A stretch of DNA of 64,000 nucleotides from Ramlibacter sp. (GTDB lineage Bacteria > Pseudomonadota > Gammaproteobacteria > Burkholderiales > Burkholderiaceae_C), in contig JAHBZM010000001.1 of assembly GCA_019635435.1 (NCBI GenBank), positions 1,178,001-1,242,000 of the forward strand. The letters are read 5' to 3'. The notes under the pieces are model-generated. The model had not been told where the DNA came from. It saw only the letters and a program-made list of their open reading frames with translations, and did no database searches. The translations under genes and the position numbers were made by a program. Below are positions 1 through 8,716 of the stretch, one piece after another; the first letter of the stretch is position 1, and every line of letters starts with the position of its first letter.

Positions 1-554
1 ACAGCGTTCGCTACAAGCCGGTGCTGTTCGCGGGGCTGCTCAAACACCACGGCCAGCTTGGGCCTGCCGAAATTGCGGGCAAGCGTGACTGGACTTACCG
101 GCAGGTGTTGTGGCTGGCCCGGACCCACGACATTCCGATGCAGATGCCGGCCGCCCATCCGTTCAATCCGCTCGCGCTGCTCCGGCTCGCACTGGCCTGT
201 GCCGAGGCCGGTGAGCCCAACCGTTTCGTCTGCGAGGCCGTGTTCCGCCATGTCTGGCGGGGCGGCGCCGACGCCATCGATGCCGACCGGCTGCAAAGCC
301 TGGCGGGCGCGCTGCCGCTGCGCAGCGAACCGCAGAGCGATACTGTCAAAGCCCAGCTCAGGGCCAATACCGAAGAAGCGATTGCACGCGGACTGTTTGG
401 CGTCCCCACCTTCGCGGTGGATGACAAGCTGTTCTGGGGTTTCGACGCCCTGCCCATGTTGCGCAGCAGCATGGAAGGCGATGCCTGGTTTGAGCAAGCC
501 TGGCATGACGCGGCGCAGCGACCGTCAGCCGCCGCACGCGTGGCCCCGCGCTGA
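1..554 (+). CDS. 2-hydroxychromene-2-carboxylate isomerase (DsbA-like fold), 5'-truncated by window edge
   Basis: The reading frame is open from base 3 and the visible part codes for about 183 residues, so the N terminus and true start lie outside the window. Segments such as KRDWTYRQVLWLARTHDIPM, HPFNPLALLRLALAC and the C-terminal GLFGVPTFAVDDKLFWGFD are typical of the HCCA-isomerase branch of the DsbA/kappa-GST thioredoxin fold. Known members use glutathione to interconvert hydroxychromene carboxylate and the benzylidenepyruvate in naphthalene-type degradation. Many genomic copies, as here, sit outside any aromatic operon and have no demonstrated substrate. The family is clear; the substrate is an inference from homology only. 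Confidence 0.85.
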   Translation, partial: SVRYKPVLFAGLLKHHGQLGPAEIAGKRDWTYRQVLWLARTHDIPMQMPAAHPFNPLALLRLALACAEAGEPNRFVCEAVFRHVWRGGADAIDADRLQSLAGALPLRSEPQSDTVKAQLRANTEEAIARGLFGVPTFAVDDKLFWGFDALPMLRSSMEGDAWFEQAWHDAAQRPSAAARVAPR

Positions 555-777
555 GGCCTGGCCCGTGGGCGCCAACAGCCCGTGAATTGGCGGCCGCATC
601 ACCGCGGCCTAGGTGTTTCCCCTTGATTCGCGCAGATTGGGTAAGGACCCGGTCAGGGTTCAGTTCACTGTAAGGAATCGCCGCGACAGTCCGCCCTGCA
701 TACCGTGGCTTTGGCTGCGGACTGTATCCGTGCAGCGGTTCGCCGCTGTTGTCATCGACCCCAATCGAGGAGACTTC

Positions 778-1038
778 ATGAAGGACGACAAAAACAGTCA
801 CGCCTACTGGAAAGCCACGCTCGGCCTGCTGACCAAGATTCTCATTGTCTGGTTCGTGGTGTCGTTCGGCGCGGGCATCCTGTTCGCCGACGTGCTCAAT
901 AACATCAAGCTCGGAGGGTATCCACTGGGTTTCTGGTTCGCCCAGCAGGGCTCCATCTACATCTTCATCGCGTTGATCTTCATCTACGCCAAGAAGATGA
1001 ATGACATCGACCGTCGATTTGACGTGCACGAAGACTGA
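778..1038 (+). CDS. DUF4212 small membrane protein, partner of the sodium:solute symporter
   Basis: An 86-residue protein with two hydrophobic segments (about residues 15-38 and 52-73) and a short charged C-terminal tail. The ATG at 778 follows a good ribosome site (GAGGAG). An upstream in-frame start would add a non-conserved extension, so the short form is preferred. DUF4212 proteins are encoded directly before the large VC_2705-type sodium/solute symporter and are thought to be an accessory subunit. Here the two genes are 10 bp apart on the same strand, which fits co-transcription and a joint role in carboxylate uptake. The accessory function is inferred from this conserved pairing. Confidence 0.85.
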   Translation: MKDDKNSHAYWKATLGLLTKILIVWFVVSFGAGILFADVLNNIKLGGYPLGFWFAQQGSIYIFIALIFIYAKKMNDIDRRFDVHED

Positions 1039-1048
1039 GGAAATCAAC

Positions 1049-2857
1049 ATGGATCTCCAAACAACCACCTATCTAGTTGTCGGTCTGAGCTTCGCGCTCT
1101 ACATCGGCATCGCGGTCTGGGCGCGTGCCAGTTCCACCAGCGAGTTCTACGCCGCAGGCGGCAGTGTCCATCCCGTGATGAACGGCATGGCCACGGCGGC
1201 CGACTGGATGAGCGCGGCGTCGTTCATTTCGATGGCCGGCCTGATCTCCAACATGGGCTACGGCGGCGCGCTGTTCCTCATGGGCTGGACGGGCGGCTAC
1301 GTGCTGCTGGCGATGCTGCTGGCGCCCTACCTGCGCAAGTTCGGCAAGTTCACCGTGCCCCAGTTCATTGGCGACCGCTTCTACTCGAAGTCCGCCAGTA
1401 CCGTGGCCGTGCTGTGCCTGCTGGTCGCCTCCATCACCTACATCATCGGGCAGATGACGGGTGTGGGCATCGCGTTCTCGCGCTTCCTGGGCGTCTCGGC
1501 CAGCACCGGCATCTATGTCGGCATGGCCATTGTGTTTGCCTACGCCGTGTTCGGCGGCATGAAGGGCATTACCTACACGCAGGTGGCGCAGTACATCGTG
1601 CTGATCCTGGCCTACACCATCCCGGCCATCTTCATCTCGCTGCAACTCACGGGCAACCCGCTGCCGCAGCTGGGTCTGGGCTCCAACCTCGTGGGGCATG
1701 ACGTCTCGCTGCTGGCCAAGCTGGACCAGGTGGTGACCGATCTTGGTTTCGGCAAGTACACCACGGCGCTGCCGGGCAGCAAGCTCAACATGTTCATGTA
1801 CACCCTGTCGCTGATGATCGGTACCGCCGGTCTGCCGCACGTGATCATGCGATTCTTCACGGTGCCCTCGGTCAAGGACGCACGTTCCTCGGCTGGCTGG
1901 GCATTGGTCTTCATCGCGATCCTGTACACCACGGCCCCTGCCGTGGGCGCCATGGCCAAGATGAACCTGATCCGTACCGTGACGCCGGGCGTCGTGATGA
2001 AGGACACCGATGCCTTTGCCAAGGAAGCCGCGCTCGAGTACGAAAAGCGTCCTGACTGGATGAAGCGCTGGGAAAAGACCGGCCTGCTGAAGTTCACCGA
2101 CAAGAACGGTGATGGCCGCATCCAGTACTACAACGACAAGACCAAGGACGCCGCAGTGCTCAAGAAGGCGGGCGATGCCGGCTGGAAGGGCAACGAGCTC
2201 GAAGTCAATGCCGACATCATTGTGCTGGCCAACCCCGAAATTGCGCTGCTGCCTGACTGGGTGATCGCGCTGGTGGCTGCGGGCGGCCTGGCTGCCGCGC
2301 TGTCAACCGCGGCCGGCTTGCTCATGGCCATTTCCTCGGCGGTGTCGCATGACCTCGTCAAGGGGGTCTTCAACCCGAACATCTCGGAGAAGGGCGAACT
2401 CATGGCAGGCAAGGTGGCCATGGCCATCGCCATCGTGATCTCGGGCTGGCTGGGGCTGAATCCACCAGGGTTCGCGGCGGGTACGGTGGCGCTGGCATTC
2501 GGTATTGCCGCCAGCTCGCTGTTCCCCGCGATCATGATGGGTATCTTCAGCAAGAAGATGAACAAGGAAGGCGCCATGGCCGGCATGCTGGCAGGCCTGT
2601 TCGTCACGCTGTTCTACGTGTTCGCGCACAAGGGCCTGTTCTTCATCAAGGGCACGGACTACCTGGGCCTGATCGGCGGCGCCAACAGCTTCTTCGGCAT
2701 CACGCCGGAAGCCTTTGGTGCGGTCGGCGCCATGGTGAACTTTGCCGTGGCCTTCCTGGTCGACAAGGTCACCAAGGAGCCGCCGGCGCATATCCAGGCC
2801 ATGGTGGAAGCCGTGCGGGTGCCGCGTGGTTCCAAGCTGGTTGATGGTGCGCACTGA
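1049..2857 (+). CDS. Sodium:solute symporter, VC_2705 (large) subfamily
   Basis: A 602-residue multi-spanning membrane protein of the SSS family. The N-terminal segment with YAAGGSVHPVMNGMATAADW followed by ASFISMAGL is characteristic of the family. ATG 1049 follows GAGGAAATCA; an ATG at 1001 would overlap the upstream gene. Relatives of this subfamily are linked to acetate and other short carboxylates, but the substrate cannot be read from sequence. Between two membrane segments (about residues 325-400) there is a long hydrophilic loop with DKNGDGRIQYYND, which resembles an EF-hand calcium loop. Downstream lie a sensor-exonuclease gene and a DUF294 gene, a grouping I recall around carboxylate symporters of this type. 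Confidence 0.9.
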   Translation: MDLQTTTYLVVGLSFALYIGIAVWARASSTSEFYAAGGSVHPVMNGMATAADWMSAASFISMAGLISNMGYGGALFLMGWTGGYVLLAMLLAPYLRKFGKFTVPQFIGDRFYSKSASTVAVLCLLVASITYIIGQMTGVGIAFSRFLGVSASTGIYVGMAIVFAYAVFGGMKGITYTQVAQYIVLILAYTIPAIFISLQLTGNPLPQLGLGSNLVGHDVSLLAKLDQVVTDLGFGKYTTALPGSKLNMFMYTLSLMIGTAGLPHVIMRFFTVPSVKDARSSAGWALVFIAILYTTAPAVGAMAKMNLIRTVTPGVVMKDTDAFAKEAALEYEKRPDWMKRWEKTGLLKFTDKNGDGRIQYYNDKTKDAAVLKKAGDAGWKGNELEVNADIIVLANPEIALLPDWVIALVAAGGLAAALSTAAGLLMAISSAVSHDLVKGVFNPNISEKGELMAGKVAMAIAIVISGWLGLNPPGFAAGTVALAFGIAASSLFPAIMMGIFSKKMNKEGAMAGMLAGLFVTLFYVFAHKGLFFIKGTDYLGLIGGANSFFGITPEAFGAVGAMVNFAVAFLVDKVTKEPPAHIQAMVEAVRVPRGSKLVDGAH

Positions 2858-2918
2858 GGCGCATGCTCGCTGGCTGAAACTGTTTCCTGCCCGTTGATCC
2901 GGGCAGGGGCGAAAATGG

Positions 2919-2956
2919 AGGCCCTGTCGGCTGTATGCTGACAGGGCCTTTTTTCT
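2919..2956 (+). terminator. Rho-independent terminator after the symporter gene
   Basis: Perfect 10-bp inverted repeat AGGCCCTGTC / GACAGGGCCT (2919-2928 with 2940-2949) with an 11-nt loop, followed by a T run at 2949-2954. It lies 62 bp beyond the symporter stop and should end the DUF4212-symporter transcript. A weaker hairpin, CCTGCCC / GGGCAGG, lies just upstream at 2886-2907. Confidence 0.9.
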
Positions 2957-3006
2957 GAAAGCTCTCCGTCGGCGTGTATGGCGTTGCCGGATGATGGGAG
3001 CCCTGC

Positions 3007-3360
3007 ATGGTTTTTGATGTCAATGTTGCCCTGACGTGGATACTTTTCCTGGCGCTGTTCCCCATGGCGTTTTTCTGGTTGCGCCGGGTCTGGCGCATCC
3101 TCATCAAGCGCGATTTTTCCGAGGTGGCGCTCAAGCGGGGCGTATCCCCGCCCGATCCCGAGAAATTCGCGCCATATGAAATGGCGATCAATCTTGTGGC
3201 GGGTGTGGTGGCCGCGGTGGTGATCGTGGCGGTCCTGCTCGGGCACCTGGATTACAACGCATGGACGGCGATTGCCGGCACCACCATCTGGTGCAAGTTC
3301 TTTGCGAGTTTTGCGCTGTCGCGGCATGCGCATGTGGCCGCATCCCGCCCACGGACCTGA
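3007..3360 (+). CDS. Small membrane protein of unknown function
   Basis: A 117-residue protein with a hydrophobic segment at about residues 8-26, a basic stretch (LRRVWRILIKRDF), then two more likely membrane segments at about 60-80 and 83-105. I do not recognise a family. The ATG at 3007 is preceded by GGGAGCCCTGC, an acceptable ribosome site. The gene lies after a terminator and ends 32 bp before the sensor-exonuclease gene on the same strand, so those two may be transcribed together. No catalytic motif is visible. Confidence 0.6.
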   Translation: MVFDVNVALTWILFLALFPMAFFWLRRVWRILIKRDFSEVALKRGVSPPDPEKFAPYEMAINLVAGVVAAVVIVAVLLGHLDYNAWTAIAGTTIWCKFFASFALSRHAHVAASRPRT

Positions 3361-3392
3361 GCGCGCCTGCCGTGGCGCCCTGAGCCGCTGCC

Positions 3393-5549
3393 ATGAAGAA
3401 ATCCACCCGCGTCCTGTGGCTGGCAACAGCCGCTGTCGGGGCGCTGCTGGCCCTGTGGCTGGCCTTCGATGTGGCGCTGGTTGGCTCGACCCTGACGCCG
3501 CCACAGCAGCAGGCCATGCTGGCGCTCCTGGGGCCGCGTGCCGTCCTGCTGGTCATGAGCTGGGTCTTCGCCGTGGCGGGTGCCGCCGCGCTGCTTCACT
3601 GGCTGGTGCAGCGCCATGTGGTTGCTCCGGGACGCCTGCTCGAGCGGGCGCAGGTGTTGCTGACCAGCGGCGCGGATCAAGTGCCCGGCCCTGGCGCGGC
3701 CGGTCCGGCGCCGCTGGCGGCGCTGGAGTCCGTGGTCCTGGAGCTTGCGCGCCAGCGTGACGCGCTGCGTGATGACGTGGCGCGCGAGGTGGCACGCGGG
3801 ACCCGTGAATTGCAGGAGGAGCGAAACCAGCTCAGCGCGCTGGTCTCCGAGTTGAGCGAAGGTGTGCTGGTGTGCAACCTCGACGGAGACATCGTGCTGT
3901 ACAACGCCCGGGCCCGGCTGTTGTGCCGGGCGCTTCCGCCATCGAAGGGGCCGGCGGATGGCAGTGAGCTTGTTGGCATCGGCAGGCCGATCCATGACAT
4001 ATTCAGGCGCGAACTGGTTGAGCATGCGCTCGACGACGTTCGTCGGCGCCTCGCGCGGGGCGCGGTGAGCCCCACGGCCCAGTTCGTGACGTTCACCCGG
4101 GGTGGGCAGCTGCTGCGCGTGCAGGTTGCGCCGGTTCGCCCGGCCGTGCCGGGTGCCACCGAATCCACCCTGCAGGGCTTTGTGCTGACGCTGGCCAATC
4201 TCGCGCGAGCCCATGACGATGCCGCGCGGCAAGACCAGCAGTTGCAGATGCTCCATCAGGGGCTGCGGTCTTCATTGGAGGGATTGGGCGCCGCCACCCG
4301 CCGGCTGGAGGAAACCCTGGTTCCCGCTCAGGCGCAGGTACAAGCCCTGGCACAGGTGCGAGCCCATGTGCTGGACATGGAGACGCGGCTGGCGGCGCTG
4401 GCGCGCCAGGCGACGGCGGCCGAGCAGACGCGCTGGCCTCTGGAGGACATGCTGGGCTCGGATCTGCTGGAGGCAGCGCAGACCAGGGTCCAGTCCCAGT
4501 GCGGCCGGCCGGTGGTGGCCGCGCCGCCTGAAGAGGCGATCTGGCTGAGGGCCGACAGTTTTTCACTGTTGCAGGCGCTGAGCCACCTCGCGCGCCGGCT
4601 GGTGAACGAGTTTGATGTGAAATTCCTGACCCTGAGGCTGACCCGCTCCCAGGGAAGGGCTTGTCTGGACCTGGCCTGGTCAGGGCATGCGGTCAGCACC
4701 GAGACCACGATGGCGTGGGAGATGGACGCGATGGATCTGAGCGGGGAGGTGACCTCGCTCAGCGTGCGTGACGTGGTGGCCCGGCACGGCAGCGAGCTGG
4801 GCTTTGAACGCGATCGGGCCAGACACGAAGCCTGCTTTCGCTGGCTTCTGCCGCTGTCGGGGCTGTCCGAGCCCCATGCCGAAGAGCTCCAGCCTGAAGA
4901 CCATGACTTTGGGCTGTTTGCGCCGGCATCGAACGCCTTGCCGCGGGACCAGCAGCCACTGGCCGCGCTGACCTGCACCGTGTTCGACACCGAGACCACG
5001 GGGCTCAGCCCCGCGGACGGAGATGAGGTGGTTCAACTTGGCGCCGTGCGCATCGTGAACGGCAAGCTGCGGGTCAATGAACACTTCGACCAGCTGGTGA
5101 ATCCCGGACGGCCCATTCCCGAGGCTGCGGTGCGGATTCACGGCATTACCAGTGACATGGTGGCGGGCCAGCCGCGTTTTGCGCAGGTGCTACCCGCGTT
5201 TCATGCCTTCGCGCGTGACACCGTGCTGGTCGCCCACAACGCGGCGTTTGACATGAAGCTGCTGCAACTGCAGGAAGAGGCGACCGGCCTGAGCTTCCGG
5301 CAGCCGGTGCTTGACACCTTGCTGCTGTCAGCGGTCGCGCAGCCCCATCAGGCGTCGCACTCGCTGGACGCCATTGCAGACCGTCTCGGCATTGCCGTGC
5401 GGGACCGCCACAGCGCCCTCGGGGATGCGCTGACGACCGCCGAGATCTTTCTGCGCCTGATCCCCTTGCTGGCGGCGCGAGGCATCCACACGCTCGGGCA
5501 AGCCGAAGCCGCGTCACGGCGTACCCGGTATGCCCGCGTCACCTACTAG
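3393..5549 (+). CDS. Membrane-anchored sensor fused to a DnaQ-type 3'-5' exonuclease
   Basis: A 718-residue protein. Two N-terminal membrane segments (about residues 8-29 and 46-68) and a helical linker (about 100-145) precede a PAS-like domain (about 148-250, starting LSALVSELSEGVLVCNLDGD). Residues about 260-500 resemble a histidine-kinase dimerisation/ATPase region, but no clear phospho-acceptor His or N/G boxes are visible. The C terminus (about 525-695) is a complete DEDDh exonuclease: FDTETTG, VAHNAAFD and HSALGDALTTAEIF supply the acidic residues and the catalytic His. Similar proteins are encoded beside carboxylate symporters and DUF294 genes. A membrane-tethered, signal-regulated nuclease is an inference; the target nucleic acid is unknown. 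Confidence 0.8.
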   Translation: MKKSTRVLWLATAAVGALLALWLAFDVALVGSTLTPPQQQAMLALLGPRAVLLVMSWVFAVAGAAALLHWLVQRHVVAPGRLLERAQVLLTSGADQVPGPGAAGPAPLAALESVVLELARQRDALRDDVAREVARGTRELQEERNQLSALVSELSEGVLVCNLDGDIVLYNARARLLCRALPPSKGPADGSELVGIGRPIHDIFRRELVEHALDDVRRRLARGAVSPTAQFVTFTRGGQLLRVQVAPVRPAVPGATESTLQGFVLTLANLARAHDDAARQDQQLQMLHQGLRSSLEGLGAATRRLEETLVPAQAQVQALAQVRAHVLDMETRLAALARQATAAEQTRWPLEDMLGSDLLEAAQTRVQSQCGRPVVAAPPEEAIWLRADSFSLLQALSHLARRLVNEFDVKFLTLRLTRSQGRACLDLAWSGHAVSTETTMAWEMDAMDLSGEVTSLSVRDVVARHGSELGFERDRARHEACFRWLLPLSGLSEPHAEELQPEDHDFGLFAPASNALPRDQQPLAALTCTVFDTETTGLSPADGDEVVQLGAVRIVNGKLRVNEHFDQLVNPGRPIPEAAVRIHGITSDMVAGQPRFAQVLPAFHAFARDTVLVAHNAAFDMKLLQLQEEATGLSFRQPVLDTLLLSAVAQPHQASHSLDAIADRLGIAVRDRHSALGDALTTAEIFLRLIPLLAARGIHTLGQAEAASRRTRYARVTY

Positions 5550-5565
5550 GGTCGCCCTCTGCCCC

Positions 5566-7437
5566 CTAAAAGCGACCGGACTGGTAGCGCTGCGCAAGAA
5601 CTTCCTGCAGCGTCTGGACCACTGCAAACGCGTTCTTGAGGTGACTGCGCTCGAAGTTGGAGAGTTCTTCCAGTGCGAGAAAGTTGTCGGGCTTCTGTCC
5701 CTGGCCGGTCTGCCGTGCCTGATGGGTGATTCGCATCTTGCACAGGAACTCGAGAGCCTCACGCAGGTCACGGGCACCGGCTTCGCTGATTTCCCCCGCG
5801 TGGGCGGCCCGTTCCAGCCGGTCGTGCGTGTTGACCGCGGGCAAGGCCCCGGCCAGCGCGTAGACGCGGGCCAGATCAACGATGGGAACAATGCCGTTGT
5901 GCTTCAGGTCGATCGTTCCCGGCCCATGGCCCTGGCGGGTGAGTGAAATGCCGCCGAAGAGCCCCAGCGGCGGCCGGTGCTTCAGGGCGTTGCCCACCAT
6001 GTGAGCCAGGAAGAGGCTGTTGCCACGGGTGCGCGCGAGCACGCCGTCGCGCAGGCCGTCCAGCAGGTCCGCGCGGCCGTGAATGAGGCGAAGGTCGAAG
6101 AACACGCAGGTCAGCATCAAGGCCTTGGGATCGGGCTCGTCGATCCACTGGCGGAAGTACTGCGCCCAGCGGCGTTGCGGCTGCCGCCAGGTGTCGGTCA
6201 TGGCCATCATTTCGCCGGGGCAGTGGATGTAGCCGCAAGCGTCGAGTCCGTCACAGACCCAGCGCGAGAACGCGCGAAACCAGGCGCCATGCCAGGCCTC
6301 GTCGTAGGCGTTGTCCAGGATCAGGCAGTTGTCCTGGTCCGACCGTGCAGCCTGTTCGTTGCGGGCTTGCGAGCCAGCGGCGACCCAGGCATAGCCGACG
6401 GGCGCTGGCCCGAGCTCGGCCTCGGCCAGTTCGATCAGGCGAAGGGTCAGGGCATCGGTGATCGACGTCACGATGTGCCCGGTGCTGTAGGCGCTCGCGT
6501 CGGCGGCGGCCAGGTCCCGCTGAAGGTGCGGCACCCGCGCGGTGATGCGCGCCAGGTCCTGCACTGAATCCTGCCGGTCGATCTCGCGGGCCAGGTGAAC
6601 AGCCGAGGTGTTGTACTGCTGCGTCAGGTCCGTCGCCGTGATCATGCCGATCACCTGCCCCTGATCCATCAGGGGCACATGGTGGATGTTGTGGCGAGCC
6701 ATCAACAGCAGGGCCTCGAAGGCCGGGCTGTCGGCCTGCGCGACCCGGGGCGCGGGCGTGGCGATATCGGCCACCGGCCGGGCACTGTCCAGGCCCTGCG
6801 CCACGACCCGGTTGCGCAGGTCGCGGTCCGTGATCAGTCCGACCAGCCGGCCCTCGGCGAGCAGGAGCACGGACGACACCTGTTCGTCGCGCATGCGTTC
6901 ACTCGCCTCGCGGATCGAGGCATCGGGGTGCACCGAAACAGGCGTGCGACGGATCCAGTTGCGAAGCGGTGTTCCCAGCCAGCCCTGGACCGATGGGGAC
7001 GCGGCGGCTGGGTTCGGCACGGGGGCCAGGGGCGGCGCAACCGAGGGGAAAAAGTAGGCCATGGCGCGGTGGGTCTGGCACAGTGCCTTCACGGCTTCGG
7101 GTGCCAGATGCGCCACCACGCAGTCGTCACTGGCCCGTGCTTCCCAGGTGGTCAGCGGCGTGGCGGGTGTCGCACCGAATCCGAACAGGCTGCCGGCGCG
7201 TAGCGTGACCGCCAGATCCAGATCAGGGTCGCGCAGCGTGACCGCGCCCGACAGCAGCCAAAGGGTCACGGCCCCAAGCTGGCCTTGCGGGACCACTGTT
7301 TGCCCTGCAGCAACCTGATGGAGGCTGGCGCTGGCCGCCAGTGCGCCGCGCGCTGCCGCGTCCAGGTGGCCCAGCACCGGATGGTCCTCCATCCGTTCGA
7401 CAAGGGCGGTGGCGTCGCGCACGCTGTCAGGATGCAC
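5566..7437 (-). CDS. cNMP-binding/CBS-pair/DUF294 nucleotidyltransferase-like protein
   Basis: A 623-residue cytoplasmic protein. An N-terminal cyclic-nucleotide-binding fold (about residues 18-125) is followed by two CBS repeats (about 160-280). Next comes a DUF294 nucleotidyltransferase-like domain holding GSQARNEQAARSDQDN, the GlnD-like G-S-x-D-x-D signature, and then a helical DUF294 C-terminal domain. GlnD resemblance suggests transfer of a nucleotide to a partner in response to cAMP/AMP-type ligands, but this is inferred. It converges on the sensor-exonuclease gene with only 16 bp between stops. It starts 24 bp downstream of the ABC receptor gene, so it may be co-transcribed with it. 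Confidence 0.85.
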   Translation of the reverse strand: MHPDSVRDATALVERMEDHPVLGHLDAAARGALAASASLHQVAAGQTVVPQGQLGAVTLWLLSGAVTLRDPDLDLAVTLRAGSLFGFGATPATPLTTWEARASDDCVVAHLAPEAVKALCQTHRAMAYFFPSVAPPLAPVPNPAAASPSVQGWLGTPLRNWIRRTPVSVHPDASIREASERMRDEQVSSVLLLAEGRLVGLITDRDLRNRVVAQGLDSARPVADIATPAPRVAQADSPAFEALLLMARHNIHHVPLMDQGQVIGMITATDLTQQYNTSAVHLAREIDRQDSVQDLARITARVPHLQRDLAAADASAYSTGHIVTSITDALTLRLIELAEAELGPAPVGYAWVAAGSQARNEQAARSDQDNCLILDNAYDEAWHGAWFRAFSRWVCDGLDACGYIHCPGEMMAMTDTWRQPQRRWAQYFRQWIDEPDPKALMLTCVFFDLRLIHGRADLLDGLRDGVLARTRGNSLFLAHMVGNALKHRPPLGLFGGISLTRQGHGPGTIDLKHNGIVPIVDLARVYALAGALPAVNTHDRLERAAHAGEISEAGARDLREALEFLCKMRITHQARQTGQGQKPDNFLALEELSNFERSHLKNAFAVVQTLQEVLAQRYQSGRF

Positions 7438-7460
7438 GGGGCCGCTCCGCGCCCTGGCGC

Positions 7461-8567
7461 CTAGCGGCGGAACTTGCCGCTGATGCCGATGATGGACAGG
7501 TCGGCGAAGTCCAGGCCCGTGTGGTCGGTCGAGGTGTAGTTGACCTCGAGCCCGCCCAGGTCGAATTTCCGGAAGGTTTCCAGTGCGGTGATGAGCTTTT
7601 CGCGGGTCGGTTTGGGCCCGGCCCGGCGCAGGCCTTCAACCAGCACCTTGGCCGCCGCGAAACCTTCGAGCATCGCGGGGCTGATGTCGGGCATGTCACG
7701 GGACTTGGCGAGTTCCTGCGCTTCCTTGACCATGGGATAGGCGATGGAGCGTTCATAGGGGTAGACCTGGGTCACGATCACCCCGCGGCTGTTTTCGCCC
7801 AGATCATGGATAAAGCCGCTGGAGGCATTGTTGGACAGCGTCACGATCTGCGCGGAAGAGCCGGCCGCGCGCAGCGCCGCGACTCCGTTGGAGACCGCCT
7901 TGCCCGAGGCGATCCAGAGAATGGACTGGACATCGGCCTTGACCAGCTCCGGAACGATCTTGGTGTAGTCGGGCTTGGCGCGGTCCGCTGGCAGGATCGT
8001 TGCGGGCTTGAGTTTGGCGGCCGTGAAGCCCTTTTGCGCGCCTTCGACGCCGTCCTTGCCAAAGGAGTCATCCGCATAGACGACGCCAATGCGTGTGATG
8101 CCGATGGAGGTGAGGTAGGTAATGGCCTTCTCGGCCTCACGCTGGTAGGTGGCGCGCACGTTGAAAACATGGCGGTTGACTGGCTGGTGCATGACCATGG
8201 CCCCGGTTGACGGGCCAATCAGCGGGATGTTGTTTTTTTCCAGCAGGGGAAAAAGCGCCTGGCTGTGCGGCGTGCCGCGGGTGAGGAACATCGCGAGCAC
8301 GTTGCGTTCTTCAATGAGTTTTTGCCCGTTGACGGCTGCAAGTTTTGGATCGAACTTGTCATCCAGCGAGATCAATTCAATCTTTTGCCCGTTGACGCCG
8401 CCCTTGGCATTGACCGAATCAATGTATAGCTTGGCGCCATCGGTGGTTTCCTTCACCCCCGCGGCCACCGGCCCGCTGAAGCCCGCCGTCTGCCCGATCA
8501 GGAGTTGCGCCTGGGCGCCTCCGACGAACAGGGCCAGCAAGCATGTTGCCCAGACAGTTTTTGTCAT
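7461..8567 (-). CDS. Periplasmic ABC-transporter substrate-binding protein, branched-chain amino acid type
   Basis: A 368-residue secreted protein. The signal peptide (residues 1-20) ends with GGAQA before QLLIGQTAGFSG, and the mature part has the two-lobe Leu/Ile/Val-receptor fold (VAAGVKETTDGAKLYIDSVN, LIGPSTGAMVMHQPV, IGVVYADDSFGKDGVEGAQK). Such receptors deliver ligands to LivHMGF-type ABC importers, but no permease or ATPase gene is adjacent. It is therefore an orphan receptor that must share a transporter encoded elsewhere or act as a sensor input. ATG 8567 is preceded by AGGAGACACTC. The ligand cannot be assigned from sequence. Confidence 0.9.
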   Translation of the reverse strand: MTKTVWATCLLALFVGGAQAQLLIGQTAGFSGPVAAGVKETTDGAKLYIDSVNAKGGVNGQKIELISLDDKFDPKLAAVNGQKLIEERNVLAMFLTRGTPHSQALFPLLEKNNIPLIGPSTGAMVMHQPVNRHVFNVRATYQREAEKAITYLTSIGITRIGVVYADDSFGKDGVEGAQKGFTAAKLKPATILPADRAKPDYTKIVPELVKADVQSILWIASGKAVSNGVAALRAAGSSAQIVTLSNNASSGFIHDLGENSRGVIVTQVYPYERSIAYPMVKEAQELAKSRDMPDISPAMLEGFAAAKVLVEGLRRAGPKPTREKLITALETFRKFDLGGLEVNYTSTDHTGLDFADLSIIGISGKFRR

Positions 8568-8716
8568 GAGTGTCTCCTGATGTTATCGAACCAGTGTAGT
8601 TTCATTGTGGGAGCATTGCACTGTGGAAATTACTGTATCCGGCGGAAAACCATATGCAATGCTGGAGTTGGTGCCTTCCCTAGAATCTTTGACCTCACGC
8701 ATATGAAAGTGTCGGT

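Noticed and set aside
590..625. GGCCGC...GCGGCC hairpin after the isomerase gene as a terminator
   Set aside because: The stem is only 6 bp and is followed by GTGTTTCCCC instead of a T run. Nothing else recognisable was seen in the gap 555-777.
3724..3740. CTGGAGTCC resembling the tail of the interspersed element
   Set aside because: There is no GCTA/TAGC dyad nearby. It simply encodes Leu-Glu-Ser in the sensor-exonuclease gene.
8568..8716. Possible LexA box (CTGTATCC...) upstream of uvrA
   Set aside because: CTGT is present but no ACAG partner follows at the 8-bp spacing, so it is not an SOS box. Only a weak TAGAAT -10-like element at 8681 is visible.
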